NCBI RefSeq assembly: GCF_000473325.1 | Contig: NZ_KI421513.1 | Span: 611,217-675,216, forward strand | Length of the DNA: 64,000 bases | Reading direction: 5' to 3' | Source: Leisingera caerulea DSM 24564 | GTDB taxonomy: Bacteria > Pseudomonadota > Alphaproteobacteria > Rhodobacterales > Rhodobacteraceae | In this document: piece after piece, positions 26,381-34,271 of the stretch | How positions within the stretch are numbered: the stretch's first letter is position 1 | How the letters are laid out: every line of letters starts with the position of its first letter | Made by a program: the position numbers and the translations under genes | The notes under the pieces: generated by a model | Told to the model about the DNA's origin: nothing | What the model saw: the letters and a program-made list of their open reading frames with translations, nothing else | Databases searched by the model: none

Positions 26381-27241
26381 TCAGACGGCTTTCTTGCGGC
26401 TTTCTTCCAGGTAGATCTCGCGCAGGCGCTTGGCGATGGGGCCCGGGGTGCCGTCGCCCAGCTGCACACCGTCGATCTCTACCACCGGCATCACAAAGGC
26501 GCTGGCGGAGGTCGTGAAGGCCTCATCCGCCTGTTTCGCTTCCTCGATCGTGAACAGGCGCTCTTCGATCTCCATCTGGGCCTCGGCGGCCAGACGCAGC
26601 ACCGCGGCGCGGGTGATGCCGTGCAGGATGTCGTTGGACAGCGGCCGGGTCACGATCTTGCCATTCTTGACGTAATAGGCGTTGTTCGAGGTGCCTTCGG
26701 TCACATAGCCGTCCTCGATCAGCCAGGCATCATCGCAGCCCGCCTTCTTGGCCATCATCTTGCCCATCGAGGGATAGAGCAGTTGCACCGTCTTGATGTC
26801 GCGGCGGCCCCAGCGGATGTCCTCGATCGAGATGATCTTGGCGCCCTTCTGCGCCGCCGGGCTGTCGGCCAGGCCCGGCTTGTTCTGGGTGAACAAAACC
26901 AGGCTCGGCGGAGTATCCTCGGACGGGAACACAAAATCCCGGTCGCCGTCAGAGCCGCGGGAAACCTGCAGGTACACCAGGCCCTCTTCAATGCCGTTCA
27001 GCTCCACCAGCTTGCGGTGGATTTCCAAGAGCTCCTCCTTGGAGCAGGGCGACGCCATGTCCAGCTCTTTCAGCGAGCGGTCCAGGCGCACCGCGTGGCC
27101 ATCAAAGTCGATCAGCTTGCCGTCCAGAACCGAGGTCACCTCATAAACCGCATCGGCAAACAGGAAGCCGCGGTCAAAGATCGAAACCTTGGCCTCACCC
27201 TCGGGCAGGTATTCGCCATTCACATAAACGGTACGGGTCAT
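26381..27241 (-). CDS. D-amino-acid transaminase
   Basis: 286 residues, fold-type IV PLP aminotransferase. YVNGEYLPEGEAKVSIFDRGFLFADAVYEV at the N-terminus is diagnostic. The PLP lysine lies in RDIKTVQLL (about K145), and DAWLIEDGYVTEGTSNN is the conserved phosphate-binding region. D-alanine/D-glutamate transaminases share these motifs; a branched-chain aminotransferase would have a longer N-terminus. It starts ten bases after dgcA and is the last gene of the dgcN-dgcA unit, fitting D-amino-acid use. Confidence 0.93.
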   Translation of the reverse strand: MTRTVYVNGEYLPEGEAKVSIFDRGFLFADAVYEVTSVLDGKLIDFDGHAVRLDRSLKELDMASPCSKEELLEIHRKLVELNGIEEGLVYLQVSRGSDGDRDFVFPSEDTPPSLVLFTQNKPGLADSPAAQKGAKIISIEDIRWGRRDIKTVQLLYPSMGKMMAKKAGCDDAWLIEDGYVTEGTSNNAYYVKNGKIVTRPLSNDILHGITRAAVLRLAAEAQMEIEERLFTIEEAKQADEAFTTSASAFVMPVVEIDGVQLGDGTPGPIAKRLREIYLEESRKKAV

Positions 27242-27251
27242 CTTGGTCTCC

Positions 27252-28217
27252 TCAACCCCAAAGCGCCGGTTTCGGCGGGTGCACGCCCTCGGCGTCAAAC
27301 AACAGTGGTTCCTCGCGGTCTTCGGCCAGAAGCAGCGGCCCGTCAAGATCCGTAACCGCCGCACCCTGGGCCACAAGCGTCGCCGGCGCCATGGCGAGCG
27401 AGGAGCCGACCATGCAGCCGACCATCACCTCATAGCCCTCGGCCAAAGCCTGAGCGCGCAGCTTCAGCGCCTCGGTCAGGCCGCCGGTCTTGTCCAGCTT
27501 GATGTTGACCACATCATATTTGCCCTTGAGCTTGGGCAGGCTCTCGCGGTCATGGCAGCTCTCGTCCGCGCACACCGGCACCGGGCGCTCCATGCCGATC
27601 AGGGCCTCATCCTCGCCCGCGGGCAAGGGCTGCTCCACCAGCTCCACACCCAGGCGCACCAGATGCGGCGCCAGTTCGGCGTAAACCTCTGCCGACCAGC
27701 CCTCGTTGGCGTCGATGATGATCTTGGCCTCCGGCGCACCGGCGCGCACCGCTTCCAGGCGGGGCATGTCGTCAGGGGTGCCAAGCTTGATCTTCAGCAG
27801 CGGCCGGTGGGCGTTCCCGGCTGCTTGCTTTTGCATGTTTTCGGGCGTGTCCAGCGACAGCGTATAGGCGGTGATCTCAGCCTTGGGTTCCGGCAGCCCG
27901 GCCAGTTCCCAGACACGCTTGCCAGCCTGTTTCGCCTCCAGATCCCACAGCGCGCAGTCGACCGCGTTGCGGGCGGCGCCGGCGGGCAGCAGCGATTGCA
28001 GCTCCTCGCGGGTGAAATCGGCTGGCAGGCCCTCGATCTCGGCGGCCACGCTGTCCAGCGTCTCGTTATAACGGGCATAAGGCACGCATTCGCCCCAGCC
28101 GGTGACGCCGTCCTTTTCCACCCGCACGGTCAGCACCTTGGCCTCAGTGCGCGAGCCGCGCGAGATGGTGAAGACCTGCGCCAGTTTGAAGACGTCCGGG
28201 GTGACGGTGATGTTCAT
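27252..28217 (-). CDS. dgcA: N-acetyl-D-glutamate racemase DgcA (enolase superfamily)
   Basis: 321 residues; enolase superfamily, muconate lactonising/dipeptide epimerase branch. Catalytic KxK in LLKIKLG, metal ligands in IIIDANEGW, VEQPLPAG and VCADESC, and the second-base lysine in VNIKLDKTGG are all present. By sequence alone it could be called L-Ala-D/L-Glu epimerase. The neighbouring dgcN indicates the D-glutamate pathway, in which N-acetyl-D-glutamate is racemised to the L form. AAAGGG precedes the ATG at 28217. Confidence 0.88.
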   Translation of the reverse strand: MNITVTPDVFKLAQVFTISRGSRTEAKVLTVRVEKDGVTGWGECVPYARYNETLDSVAAEIEGLPADFTREELQSLLPAGAARNAVDCALWDLEAKQAGKRVWELAGLPEPKAEITAYTLSLDTPENMQKQAAGNAHRPLLKIKLGTPDDMPRLEAVRAGAPEAKIIIDANEGWSAEVYAELAPHLVRLGVELVEQPLPAGEDEALIGMERPVPVCADESCHDRESLPKLKGKYDVVNIKLDKTGGLTEALKLRAQALAEGYEVMVGCMVGSSLAMAPATLVAQGAAVTDLDGPLLLAEDREEPLLFDAEGVHPPKPALWG

Positions 28218-28295
28218 GAAACTGCCCTTTCCTGCGGCCCAGCGCGCGCAATCGGCGGGCCTTGGCATGACGCCCGGCAACCGGGGCACCTGCCT

Positions 28296-28360
28296 TTTCA
28301 TCTTTCCAAAAATACTCCCGCCGGAGGCGTCCCAGGCTGCGCCTGAACACCTCCGGCGGG
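28296..28360 (+). repeat. Dispersed gene-end repeat, copy 2
   Basis: The core TTTCATCTTTCCAAAAATAC (28296-28315) is followed by a nested hairpin: outer arms CCCGCCGGAGG (28317-28327) / CCTCCGGCGGG (28350-28360), inner CAGGC/GCCTG (28333-28345). It sits between dgcN and dgcA, 11 bases from the dgcN stop. Confidence 0.75.
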
Positions 28361-28370
28361 GGCTGTTAGA

Positions 28371-29372
28371 TCAGACCGCGGCCAGCGCGTCCACCAGGCG
28401 GCCGGCGCCGTGGCGGTACGGGTCGACGGCGGGCAGGCCCATGCGGTCTTCGACCCCGGCCAGGTATTTCACCGCCTCGTCCTCGGACAGATGCTGGGTG
28501 TTCACCGAGATGCCGACGATCTGGCAGGCCGGGTTGGAGCGCTGCGCCAGCGGCAGGGCCACGTCGCGCAGCTCTTCCAGCGACGGCACGTCGTATTCCG
28601 GCAGGCCGCGCATATGGGTGCGGGTCGGCTCGTGGCACAGGATCAGCGCATCCGGCTGGCCGCCGTGGATCAGCGCCATGGTCACGCCAGAGTAGGACAC
28701 GTGGAACAGCGAGCCCTGGCCCTCGATCAGGTCCCAGTGGTCGTCATCGTTGTCCGGGGTCAGATACTCGATCGAACCCGCCATGAAGTCGGCGATAACC
28801 GCGTCCAGCGGCACCCCGTGGCCGGTGATCAGGATGCCGGTCTGGCCGGTGGCGCGGAAGGTCGACTTCATGCCGCGCTCGCGCATCTCGTTGTCCATCG
28901 CCATGGCGGTGTACATCTTGCCGACCGAACAGTCGGTGCCGACCGCCAGGCAGCGCTTGCCGGTGCGGGGCTTGCCGTTGGCAATCGGGTAGCCGACGGT
29001 GGGGACGCGCACGTCGTGCAGGGTGCCGCCGTGGGTCTGGGCCGCGGCCACCAGGTCGCCTTCGTCGCGCAGCAGGTTGTGCAGGCCGGAGGCAAGGTCA
29101 TAGCCCATTTCCAGCGCTTCGATCAGCACTTCCTTCCAGGCCTGGGAAATCACGCCGCCGCGGTTGGCAACACCGATCACCAGGGTCTTGGCGCCGGCTT
29201 CTTTGGCTTCGGCCAGGGTCAGGTCCTTGAGGCCCAGGTCGGCGCCGCAGCCCGGCAGGCGGATCTGGCCAACGGCGTGGTCGGGGCGCCAGTCACGGAT
29301 GCCGATGGCAACCTTGGCAGCCAGCATGTCGGGCGCGTCGCCCAGGAACAGCAGATATGGGGTTTCGATCAT
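28371..29372 (-). CDS. dgcN: D-glutamate N-acetyltransferase DgcN (DUF1611 family)
   Basis: 333 residues; DUF1611 family. It has an N-terminal Rossmann-like domain (YLLFLGDAPDMLAAK) and a P-loop NTPase-like domain with LAVGTDCSVGKMYTA (about 147-161) and a conserved HGGQPDALILCHEP. In marine bacteria this protein was assigned as the acetyltransferase that starts D-glutamate catabolism with DgcA. The ATG at 29372 has AGAGGAAA upstream; a GTG at 29390 is in frame but overlaps that site. First gene of the dgcN-dgcA-transaminase unit. Confidence 0.88.
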   Translation of the reverse strand: MIETPYLLFLGDAPDMLAAKVAIGIRDWRPDHAVGQIRLPGCGADLGLKDLTLAEAKEAGAKTLVIGVANRGGVISQAWKEVLIEALEMGYDLASGLHNLLRDEGDLVAAAQTHGGTLHDVRVPTVGYPIANGKPRTGKRCLAVGTDCSVGKMYTAMAMDNEMRERGMKSTFRATGQTGILITGHGVPLDAVIADFMAGSIEYLTPDNDDDHWDLIEGQGSLFHVSYSGVTMALIHGGQPDALILCHEPTRTHMRGLPEYDVPSLEELRDVALPLAQRSNPACQIVGISVNTQHLSEDEAVKYLAGVEDRMGLPAVDPYRHGAGRLVDALAAV

Positions 29373-29482
29373 GGCGGGTTTCCTCTTCACTCTTGCCGGT
29401 GAGTTTGCGGAGATTCTTGCACAAGTTCATACCTTTTCCGCCGCGCGCCGCCCTCACGACGCAAGTTCCTCCTGCCTAATCG

Positions 29483-30754
29483 TCACTCTGCAGGAGATTC
29501 CTGCGTTATGTCATCACTGCTGACATTATTTTCCTCCTCCAGCCAGGATTCGGCCTGAAGCACCCCGGTTTGGGGCGCGCCAAGCACCGCAATCGCCTGC
29601 TGGGAGCCGGTTTCCTCCGGCGCTTCGGCCTGTCTGCGCCGCAGCGCAGCGACGCCTGCCACCATAAAACACAGGGCTGCGAGCAGGATCAGCAATCCAT
29701 TTCCGTCAGCAATGCTGACCATATTTGGAGCCGCCAGCGTGCCGGTGAACTGGCCGGCGTTCAAAAGGAACACCATGGTGCCGCTGGCAGGCACGATCTG
29801 GGAGGGCTTCAGCTGGTCGTTGGCATGGGCCGAGCAGACCGCATACATCGGCAGGCTGGCGCCCGCGAGCACCGCAAAGCCGATCACCAGCGCCTGCGGC
29901 GCGGGGCTGGCCAGCATCCACAGGCAGGCACCTCCGCCGATGAGGCCCAGCCCCACCAGCACCAGCCGCCGGTCGGTCTTGTCGCTGATCCAGCCGGCCG
30001 GATACTGCACTACCGCGCCGACCACCATCGCCACCACCAGCACCCCTGAGGCCTCTGCCGGGCTTAGCCCGCGCGACAGCGCATAGAGCGGCAGCGCGAT
30101 GAACCAGCCCGCCACCGCCGCAGCGCTGACCAGATTGCCGAGCACCGCCATCGGCGACACCCGGTACAGCATGCGCACGGACATCCGGTCCGGCACCTGA
30201 TACTCCGGCGCCTTGTTGCCTGACAGCAAGAGCGGCACGATCGACAGCGAAATCAGGATCGACACCACCCCGAACAGCAGGTTGCCGCCAGGATCGGGCA
30301 GCGCCACCAGCGCGGTGCCAATCGCCGGGCCTGCCATCCAGATCATGAAATAGATCGACAGGATCTGCGCCCGGTTGCTGTTTTCGGACTTCGCCTGCAG
30401 CCAGCTTTCGGTGATCACATACATGCCGGGATAGCAAAACCCGGCCAGGAAGCGCATCGCCGACCAGGAATAGGGGTCCGAGGTCAAGAGGTGCAGGATC
30501 GCCGAGATCGACACCAGCGAGGCCAGCGCCGAAAAGGCCCGGATGTGGCCGACCTTGGCCACCATCCCCGGCGCCAGCGCTGTTCCCAGCAGGGCGCCCG
30601 CCGGATAGGCCGCCTGCATGATCGAAATGGTAAGGTCGGAAAAGCCAAGCCCTGCGCCCCGGATTGTCAGCAGGGTGACCAGCAGCCCGTTGGCCACCAT
30701 CAGCATCAGCATGCCCAGAAACAGGGCCCAGTTTTCAATGAATGCACGTCTCAT
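29483..30754 (-). CDS. MFS transporter
   Basis: 423 residues with 12 predicted membrane helices from residue 7 onward and a soluble acidic C-terminal tail (about 385-423). AAYPAGALLGTALAPGMVAKVGHIRAF and GWISDKTDRRLVLVGLGLIGGG are the MFS loop motifs. The family resembles YcaD/YfcJ-like exporters; the substrate is unknown. It ends 110 bases upstream of dgcN on the same strand, so it may be co-transcribed with the D-glutamate genes. The ribosome binding site is weak. Confidence 0.9.
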   Translation of the reverse strand: MRRAFIENWALFLGMLMLMVANGLLVTLLTIRGAGLGFSDLTISIMQAAYPAGALLGTALAPGMVAKVGHIRAFSALASLVSISAILHLLTSDPYSWSAMRFLAGFCYPGMYVITESWLQAKSENSNRAQILSIYFMIWMAGPAIGTALVALPDPGGNLLFGVVSILISLSIVPLLLSGNKAPEYQVPDRMSVRMLYRVSPMAVLGNLVSAAAVAGWFIALPLYALSRGLSPAEASGVLVVAMVVGAVVQYPAGWISDKTDRRLVLVGLGLIGGGACLWMLASPAPQALVIGFAVLAGASLPMYAVCSAHANDQLKPSQIVPASGTMVFLLNAGQFTGTLAAPNMVSIADGNGLLILLAALCFMVAGVAALRRRQAEAPEETGSQQAIAVLGAPQTGVLQAESWLEEENNVSSDDITQESPAE

Positions 30755-30842
30755 GCTTGCTTGCTCGCATGAGCATCCGGCGGGCGCGCGCCTGTTTGCG
30801 GCAATGTTTCCGCCGCCGCATCGCAGCGGCACTTTCTGCACG

Positions 30843-30859
30843 TGCAAAATTCCCTTGCA
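30843..30859. promoter_or_regulatory. Inverted TGCAA motif upstream of malyl-CoA lyase
   Basis: TGCAA (30843-30847) and TTGCA (30855-30859) flank AATTCCC, 70 bases before the mcl1 start. Regulators of acyl-CoA and ethylmalonyl-CoA genes in Rhodobacterales recognise TTTGCAAA-type sites, so this could be an operator; the match is partial. Confidence 0.3.
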
Positions 30860-30928
30860 TGAGGGTGCGCAACTTTCTAACACTTCACCCCAGCAGAATT
30901 GAAACGTCATTACCCGGAGGATTGCCCC

Positions 30929-31888
30929 ATGAGCTTCCGCATCCAGCCCGCCGCCCCGGCGCGCCCCAACCGCTGCCAGCTGTTCGGCCCCGGTTCCAAA
31001 GTGAAGCTGTTCGAGAAGATGGCGGCCTCGGCGGCGGATGTCATCAACCTCGACCTGGAGGATTCGGTGGCGCCGGACGACAAGGACCAGGCCCGCGCCA
31101 ATGTGATCGAGGCGATCAACAGCGTCGACTGGGGCAGCAAGTACCTGTCGGTGCGGATCAACGGGCTCGACACCCCCTATTGGTACCGCGACGTGGTGGA
31201 CATTCTGGAGCAGGCGGGCGAGCGGCTCGACCAGATCATGATCCCCAAGGTAGGCTGCGCCGAGGACGTCTATGCGGTGGACGCGCTGGTCACCGCGATT
31301 GAACGCGCCAAGGGTCGCACCAAGCCGGTGTCCTTTGAGGTGATCATCGAATCCGCGGCGGGCATCGCCCATGTGGAGGAGATCGCCAAATCCTCCCCCC
31401 GTCTGCAGGCGATGAGCCTGGGGGCTGCGGATTTTGCCGCCTCGATGGGGATGCAGACCACCGGCATCGGCGGCACCCAGGAGAACTACTACATGATCCG
31501 CGAGGGCCAGAAGCACTGGTCCGACCCGTGGCACTGGGCGCAGGCGGCGATTGTTGCGGCCTGCCGCACCCATGGCATCCTGCCCGTGGACGGCCCGTTC
31601 GGCGACTTCTCCGACGAGGACGGCTATATCGCGCAGGCGAAACGCTCCGCAACGCTGGGCATGGTCGGCAAATGGGCGATCCACCCCAGCCAGATCGCGC
31701 TGGCAAACCAGGTGTTCACCCCGTCTGACGAAGCGGTGCAAGAGGCCCGCGAGATCCTGGCGGCGATGGAAGAGGCCAAGGCCTCCGGCGCCGGTGCAAC
31801 CGTCTACAAGGGCCGTCTTGTCGACATCGCCTCGATCAAGCAGGCAGAGGTTGTTGTGGCGCAGGCCGAACTGATTGCGGGCAGCTGA
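30929..31888 (+). CDS. mcl1: L-malyl-CoA/beta-methylmalyl-CoA lyase
   Basis: 319 residues; HpcH/HpaI/citrate lyase beta family. SFRIQPAAPARPNRCQLFGPGSK at the start (first 20 residues and on), VINLDLEDSVAPDDK (metal-binding D/E), IMIPKVGCAEDVYAVD and FEVIIESAAG match the Rhodobacter enzyme closely. It cleaves malyl-CoA to glyoxylate + acetyl-CoA and beta-methylmalyl-CoA to glyoxylate + propionyl-CoA in the ethylmalonyl-CoA pathway. The ATG at 30929 has GGAGG; divergent from the MFS gene. Confidence 0.95.
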   Translation: MSFRIQPAAPARPNRCQLFGPGSKVKLFEKMAASAADVINLDLEDSVAPDDKDQARANVIEAINSVDWGSKYLSVRINGLDTPYWYRDVVDILEQAGERLDQIMIPKVGCAEDVYAVDALVTAIERAKGRTKPVSFEVIIESAAGIAHVEEIAKSSPRLQAMSLGAADFAASMGMQTTGIGGTQENYYMIREGQKHWSDPWHWAQAAIVAACRTHGILPVDGPFGDFSDEDGYIAQAKRSATLGMVGKWAIHPSQIALANQVFTPSDEAVQEAREILAAMEEAKASGAGATVYKGRLVDIASIKQAEVVVAQAELIAGS

Positions 31889-31913
31889 CGCCGGTCCGTG
31901 AGTGAAGGTTTCG

Positions 31914-31940
31914 AGGGCGTCCCCAAGGGGCGCCCTTTTT
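31914..31940 (+). terminator. Intrinsic terminator after mcl1
   Basis: AGGGCG...CCCC pairs with GGGG...CGCCCT (31914-31936, one unpaired base) and is followed by TTTTT, 26 bases after the mcl1 stop and 15 before the next gene. Confidence 0.75.
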
Positions 31941-31954
31941 GATTGGAGGGAGAG

Positions 31955-32569
31955 ATGCCGGATCTGACCTTGCTGCATACGGCTGCGGTGCATGTGGAGA
32001 CCTTTCGCGCGCTGGCGCTTTCATTGGCGCCGGGGGCGGTGCTGGATCAGCAGGTGCGCGCCGATTGGCTGGAGCGGGCGCAGGGCGGGGTTGATGCGGA
32101 CCTCAAGGCAGAGATTGCCGCGGCAGTTGCAGCGGCGGACGGCCCGGTACTGTGCACCTGCACCACCCTTGGCCCGGCTGCAGAGGACGCCGGCGCGACC
32201 CGCATTGACTGGCCGATGATGCAGGAGGCTGCACGCTTTGGCGGGCCGGTGCTGATGGCCTACTGCCTGGAGAGCACTGCCGAACCATCAGAAGCGTTGC
32301 TGCGGCGGGCCTTTGGGGATCGTGATCCTGAGCTCACCTGCCTGGAGCTGGGCCAGCATTGGCCGCTGTTTGAGGCCGGGGACAGCGCCGGCTTTGCAGC
32401 GGCTGTCGCGGCGGATGCGGCCGAGGCGCTGGGGACAATGGATTTTGCCTGCGTGGTGCTGGCGCAGGCCTCGATGGCCGGGGCGGCAGAGCTGCTGCGG
32501 GCGCAGACAAAGGTGCCGGTTCTGGCCTCGCCGGAGATCGCGATGCGGGCGCTGCTGCGGGACGGGTAA
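31955..32569 (+). CDS. Hypothetical protein, Asp/Glu racemase-like fold
   Basis: 204 residues from the ATG following GGAGGGA. The sequence LLHTAAVHVETF at the start, VLCTCTTLGPAAEDAG in the middle (cysteines about 67 and 69) and ACVVLAQASMAGAAELL near the end recall the two pseudo-symmetric halves of the Asp/Glu/hydantoin racemase superfamily, in which two cysteines act as acid and base. The second cysteine region here reads VVLAQAS, without a cysteine at the usual place, so racemase activity is doubtful. Function unknown. Confidence 0.75.
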   Translation: MPDLTLLHTAAVHVETFRALALSLAPGAVLDQQVRADWLERAQGGVDADLKAEIAAAVAAADGPVLCTCTTLGPAAEDAGATRIDWPMMQEAARFGGPVLMAYCLESTAEPSEALLRRAFGDRDPELTCLELGQHWPLFEAGDSAGFAAAVAADAAEALGTMDFACVVLAQASMAGAAELLRAQTKVPVLASPEIAMRALLRDG

Positions 32570-32920
32570 CGCCCCCAGGGCGGGGCACGCAAAAACCGCC
32601 GGCCAAGGCCCCTGCCCTGCCGGTATGTCTGTTCCGTTTCTGCCCGTTTCCACGTTCCGTTTCAGCGGAGGCATTATGGATTGGCGGCGCCGCCAAAATG
32701 GCGGAGATGGACGGGCGTATCCGCCCGCGTGCTGAACGTTGTCTCTGCACGGCCCCGCTGCCAGGCGGGAGTCCGGTACCAAGGATGCCGGGGAGCCAAG
32801 CCCCGGCGGGTGATCGCGACCGGTGCCAAGACTGCCAAAGGCGGCTTAAGATCCCGTGAGAGCAGCGTGCGCAGGGTTCGCAACACCTGCAGCCGCGCGT
32901 ATGAAGCCAACGCAGCGCAG
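32570..32920. other. Intergenic stretch with a possible micro-ORF
   Basis: No recognisable family. At 32676-32735 a 19-codon frame (MDWRRRQNGGDGRAYPPAC) begins seven bases after a good GGAGG site. A longer overlapping frame (32681-32923) has no ribosome binding site. The remainder is GC-rich and featureless. Confidence 0.45.
32676..32735 (+). CDS. Possible 19-residue micro-ORF
   Basis: ATG at 32676 with GCGGAGGC upstream at normal spacing; ends in TGA after Cys. The peptide MDWRRRQNGGDGRAYPPAC is basic. It matches nothing I recognise. It could be a leader peptide or chance; no gene on the same strand follows within 750 bases. Confidence 0.25.
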   Translation: MDWRRRQNGGDGRAYPPAC

Positions 32921-32976
32921 TGAGTATTTGGGGAAAGATGAAGCGCATCAGTCTTTCATCTTTCCCCAAATACTCA
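32921..32976. repeat. Dispersed gene-end repeat, copy 3 (inverted pair)
   Basis: Two copies of the repeat core face each other: 22-base perfectly complementary arms at 32921-32942 and 32955-32976 around a 12-base loop. The right arm contains TTCATCTTTCCCCAAATAC. It lies 23 bases from the stop of the minus-strand Lrp gene and would form a very stable RNA hairpin. Confidence 0.8.
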
Positions 32977-32998
32977 ATAATCCAGTCTCAGCCAGAGA

Positions 32999-33451
32999 TC
33001 ACGCCCGCAGATCCTTGGGCGAGCCCATCACCACATAAGTGGTGATCGCGGTGACATAGGGCGAGGTGCCGAGGATATCAGTGTGGAACCGTTTGTAGCT
33101 GGGCAGGTCGGCGCATTCGACGCGCAGCAAGTATTCGATGGTGCCGGTGATATTGTGGCATTCGACCACTTCAGGCGCCGCCTGCATGGCACGCTCAAAA
33201 GCTTCCTGTGCCTCTTTGGTATGCTCCCCCAGGCCGACGCCGATATAGGTGGCAAAGCCCACCCCCAGCTTCTGCCGGTCCAAGACGGCGCGGTAGCCGG
33301 TGATGACGCCGGCGCGCTCCAGCTCCTGCACCCGGCGCAGGCAGGCGGAGGGGGAGAGGCCCACGCGCTCTGCCAGTTCCAGGTTGCTGATGCGGCCATC
33401 GCGCGTGAGTTCCTGCAATATCTGCTGATTTATCTTGTCATTTTTCGCCAT
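32999..33451 (-). CDS. Lrp/AsnC family transcriptional regulator
   Basis: 150 residues: helix-turn-helix about 4-62 (INQQILQELTRDGRISNLELAERVGLSPSACLRRVQELERAG, given in pieces under this range) and a C-terminal RAM domain (ATYIGVGLGEHTKEAQEAFE, ECHNITGTIEYLLRVECADL). Divergent from a LysE-type exporter, the common pairing for regulators that sense excess amino acid. No Shine-Dalgarno sequence precedes the ATG at 33451, and a promoter lies close by, so the transcript may be leaderless. Confidence 0.93.
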   Translation of the reverse strand: MAKNDKINQQILQELTRDGRISNLELAERVGLSPSACLRRVQELERAGVITGYRAVLDRQKLGVGFATYIGVGLGEHTKEAQEAFERAMQAAPEVVECHNITGTIEYLLRVECADLPSYKRFHTDILGTSPYVTAITTYVVMGSPKDLRA

Positions 33452-33459
33452 TAGTTGCG

Positions 33460-33489
33460 AAAATACGCGCAAGGCACGGCAAAACGCAA
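33460..33489 (-). promoter_or_regulatory. Candidate promoter for the Lrp gene
   Basis: On the minus strand TTGCGT (33489-33484) and TATTTT (33465-33460) are spaced by 18 bases; the -10 lies eight bases from the ATG at 33451. Consistent with a leaderless message. Confidence 0.4.
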
Positions 33490-33507
33490 TTTCATTTGGC
33501 GGGTTTG

Positions 33508-33524
33508 GCGCAATGATTTTGCGC
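33508..33524. promoter_or_regulatory. Palindrome immediately upstream of the LysE gene
   Basis: GCGCAA (33508-33513) and TTGCGC (33519-33524) flank TGATT and touch the ATG at 33525. A candidate Lrp-type operator in the divergent region. Confidence 0.4.
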
Positions 33525-34121
33525 ATGACTTATGAACTCCTCACCGCGCTGGCGCTGTTTGCCTTTGTCTCCTCGATCACGCCGGGGCCGAACAACCTGA
33601 TGCTGATGGCCTCGGGCGCCAACTTCGGCTTCCGCCGCACCATCCCGCATATGCTGGGCGTGGCCTTGGGGTTTGTGTTCATGGTGCTGTTGGTCGGCGC
33701 CGGGCTGGTGCAGGTGTTTGATGCCTTCCCGGTCAGCTACATAGTGCTGAAAGTGGTCTCAGTGATCTACCTGCTGTGGCTGGCGTGGAAGATCGCCAAC
33801 GCCGCGCCGGTGGAGGCGAAAGGGGCGGAGGGCCGTCCGATGACATTCCTGCAGGCGGCGGCGTTTCAGTGGGTGAACCCCAAGGCCTGGGCAATGGCGC
33901 TGACGGCGATCAGCGCCTACACGCCGGATCAGACCCTGGCGGCGATCCTGCTGGTTGGGGTGATTTTCGGCGCCATCAACCTGCCCTCGGTCGGGTCCTG
34001 GACGGTGCTGGGCCAGCAGATGGCGCGGTTTCTGACCAGCCCGCGCCGCCTGGTGGCGTTCAACTGGACCATGGCCGCGCTGCTGGTGGCCTCGCTTTAT
34101 CCGGTGATCTGGCCGCAATAA
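33525..34121 (+). CDS. LysE family amino-acid exporter
   Basis: 198 residues with about six hydrophobic helices. ALFAFVSSITPGPNNLMLMASGANFGFRRTIPHMLG is the LysE/RhtB family N-terminal signature (positions about 7-42). FQWVNPKAWAMALTAISAY holds the second conserved motif. It exports an amino acid or derivative from the cytoplasm; the substrate cannot be told. Starts at 33513 or 33525 are possible; neither has a clear ribosome binding site. Divergent from the Lrp regulator. Confidence 0.93.
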   Translation: MTYELLTALALFAFVSSITPGPNNLMLMASGANFGFRRTIPHMLGVALGFVFMVLLVGAGLVQVFDAFPVSYIVLKVVSVIYLLWLAWKIANAAPVEAKGAEGRPMTFLQAAAFQWVNPKAWAMALTAISAYTPDQTLAAILLVGVIFGAINLPSVGSWTVLGQQMARFLTSPRRLVAFNWTMAALLVASLYPVIWPQ

Positions 34122-34271
34122 GGCGGGGCGCTCCTCTGCCCGGCCATCGGTGCTTGCCTCTGCTGCGCTGAGGCGGCCTCTGGCGCTCTCGCACATGATC
34201 CCGGATCTTGCTGAGTTGCATCTTGGCGCAGCTAAGGCCATATAGCTGCAAACCTGCAGAGCAGAGGCAAC

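Noticed and set aside
27252..28217. L-Ala-D/L-Glu epimerase for peptidoglycan recycling
   Set aside because: The sequence alone allows it, but the adjacent dgcN and D-amino-acid transaminase favour the N-acetyl-D-glutamate racemase role.
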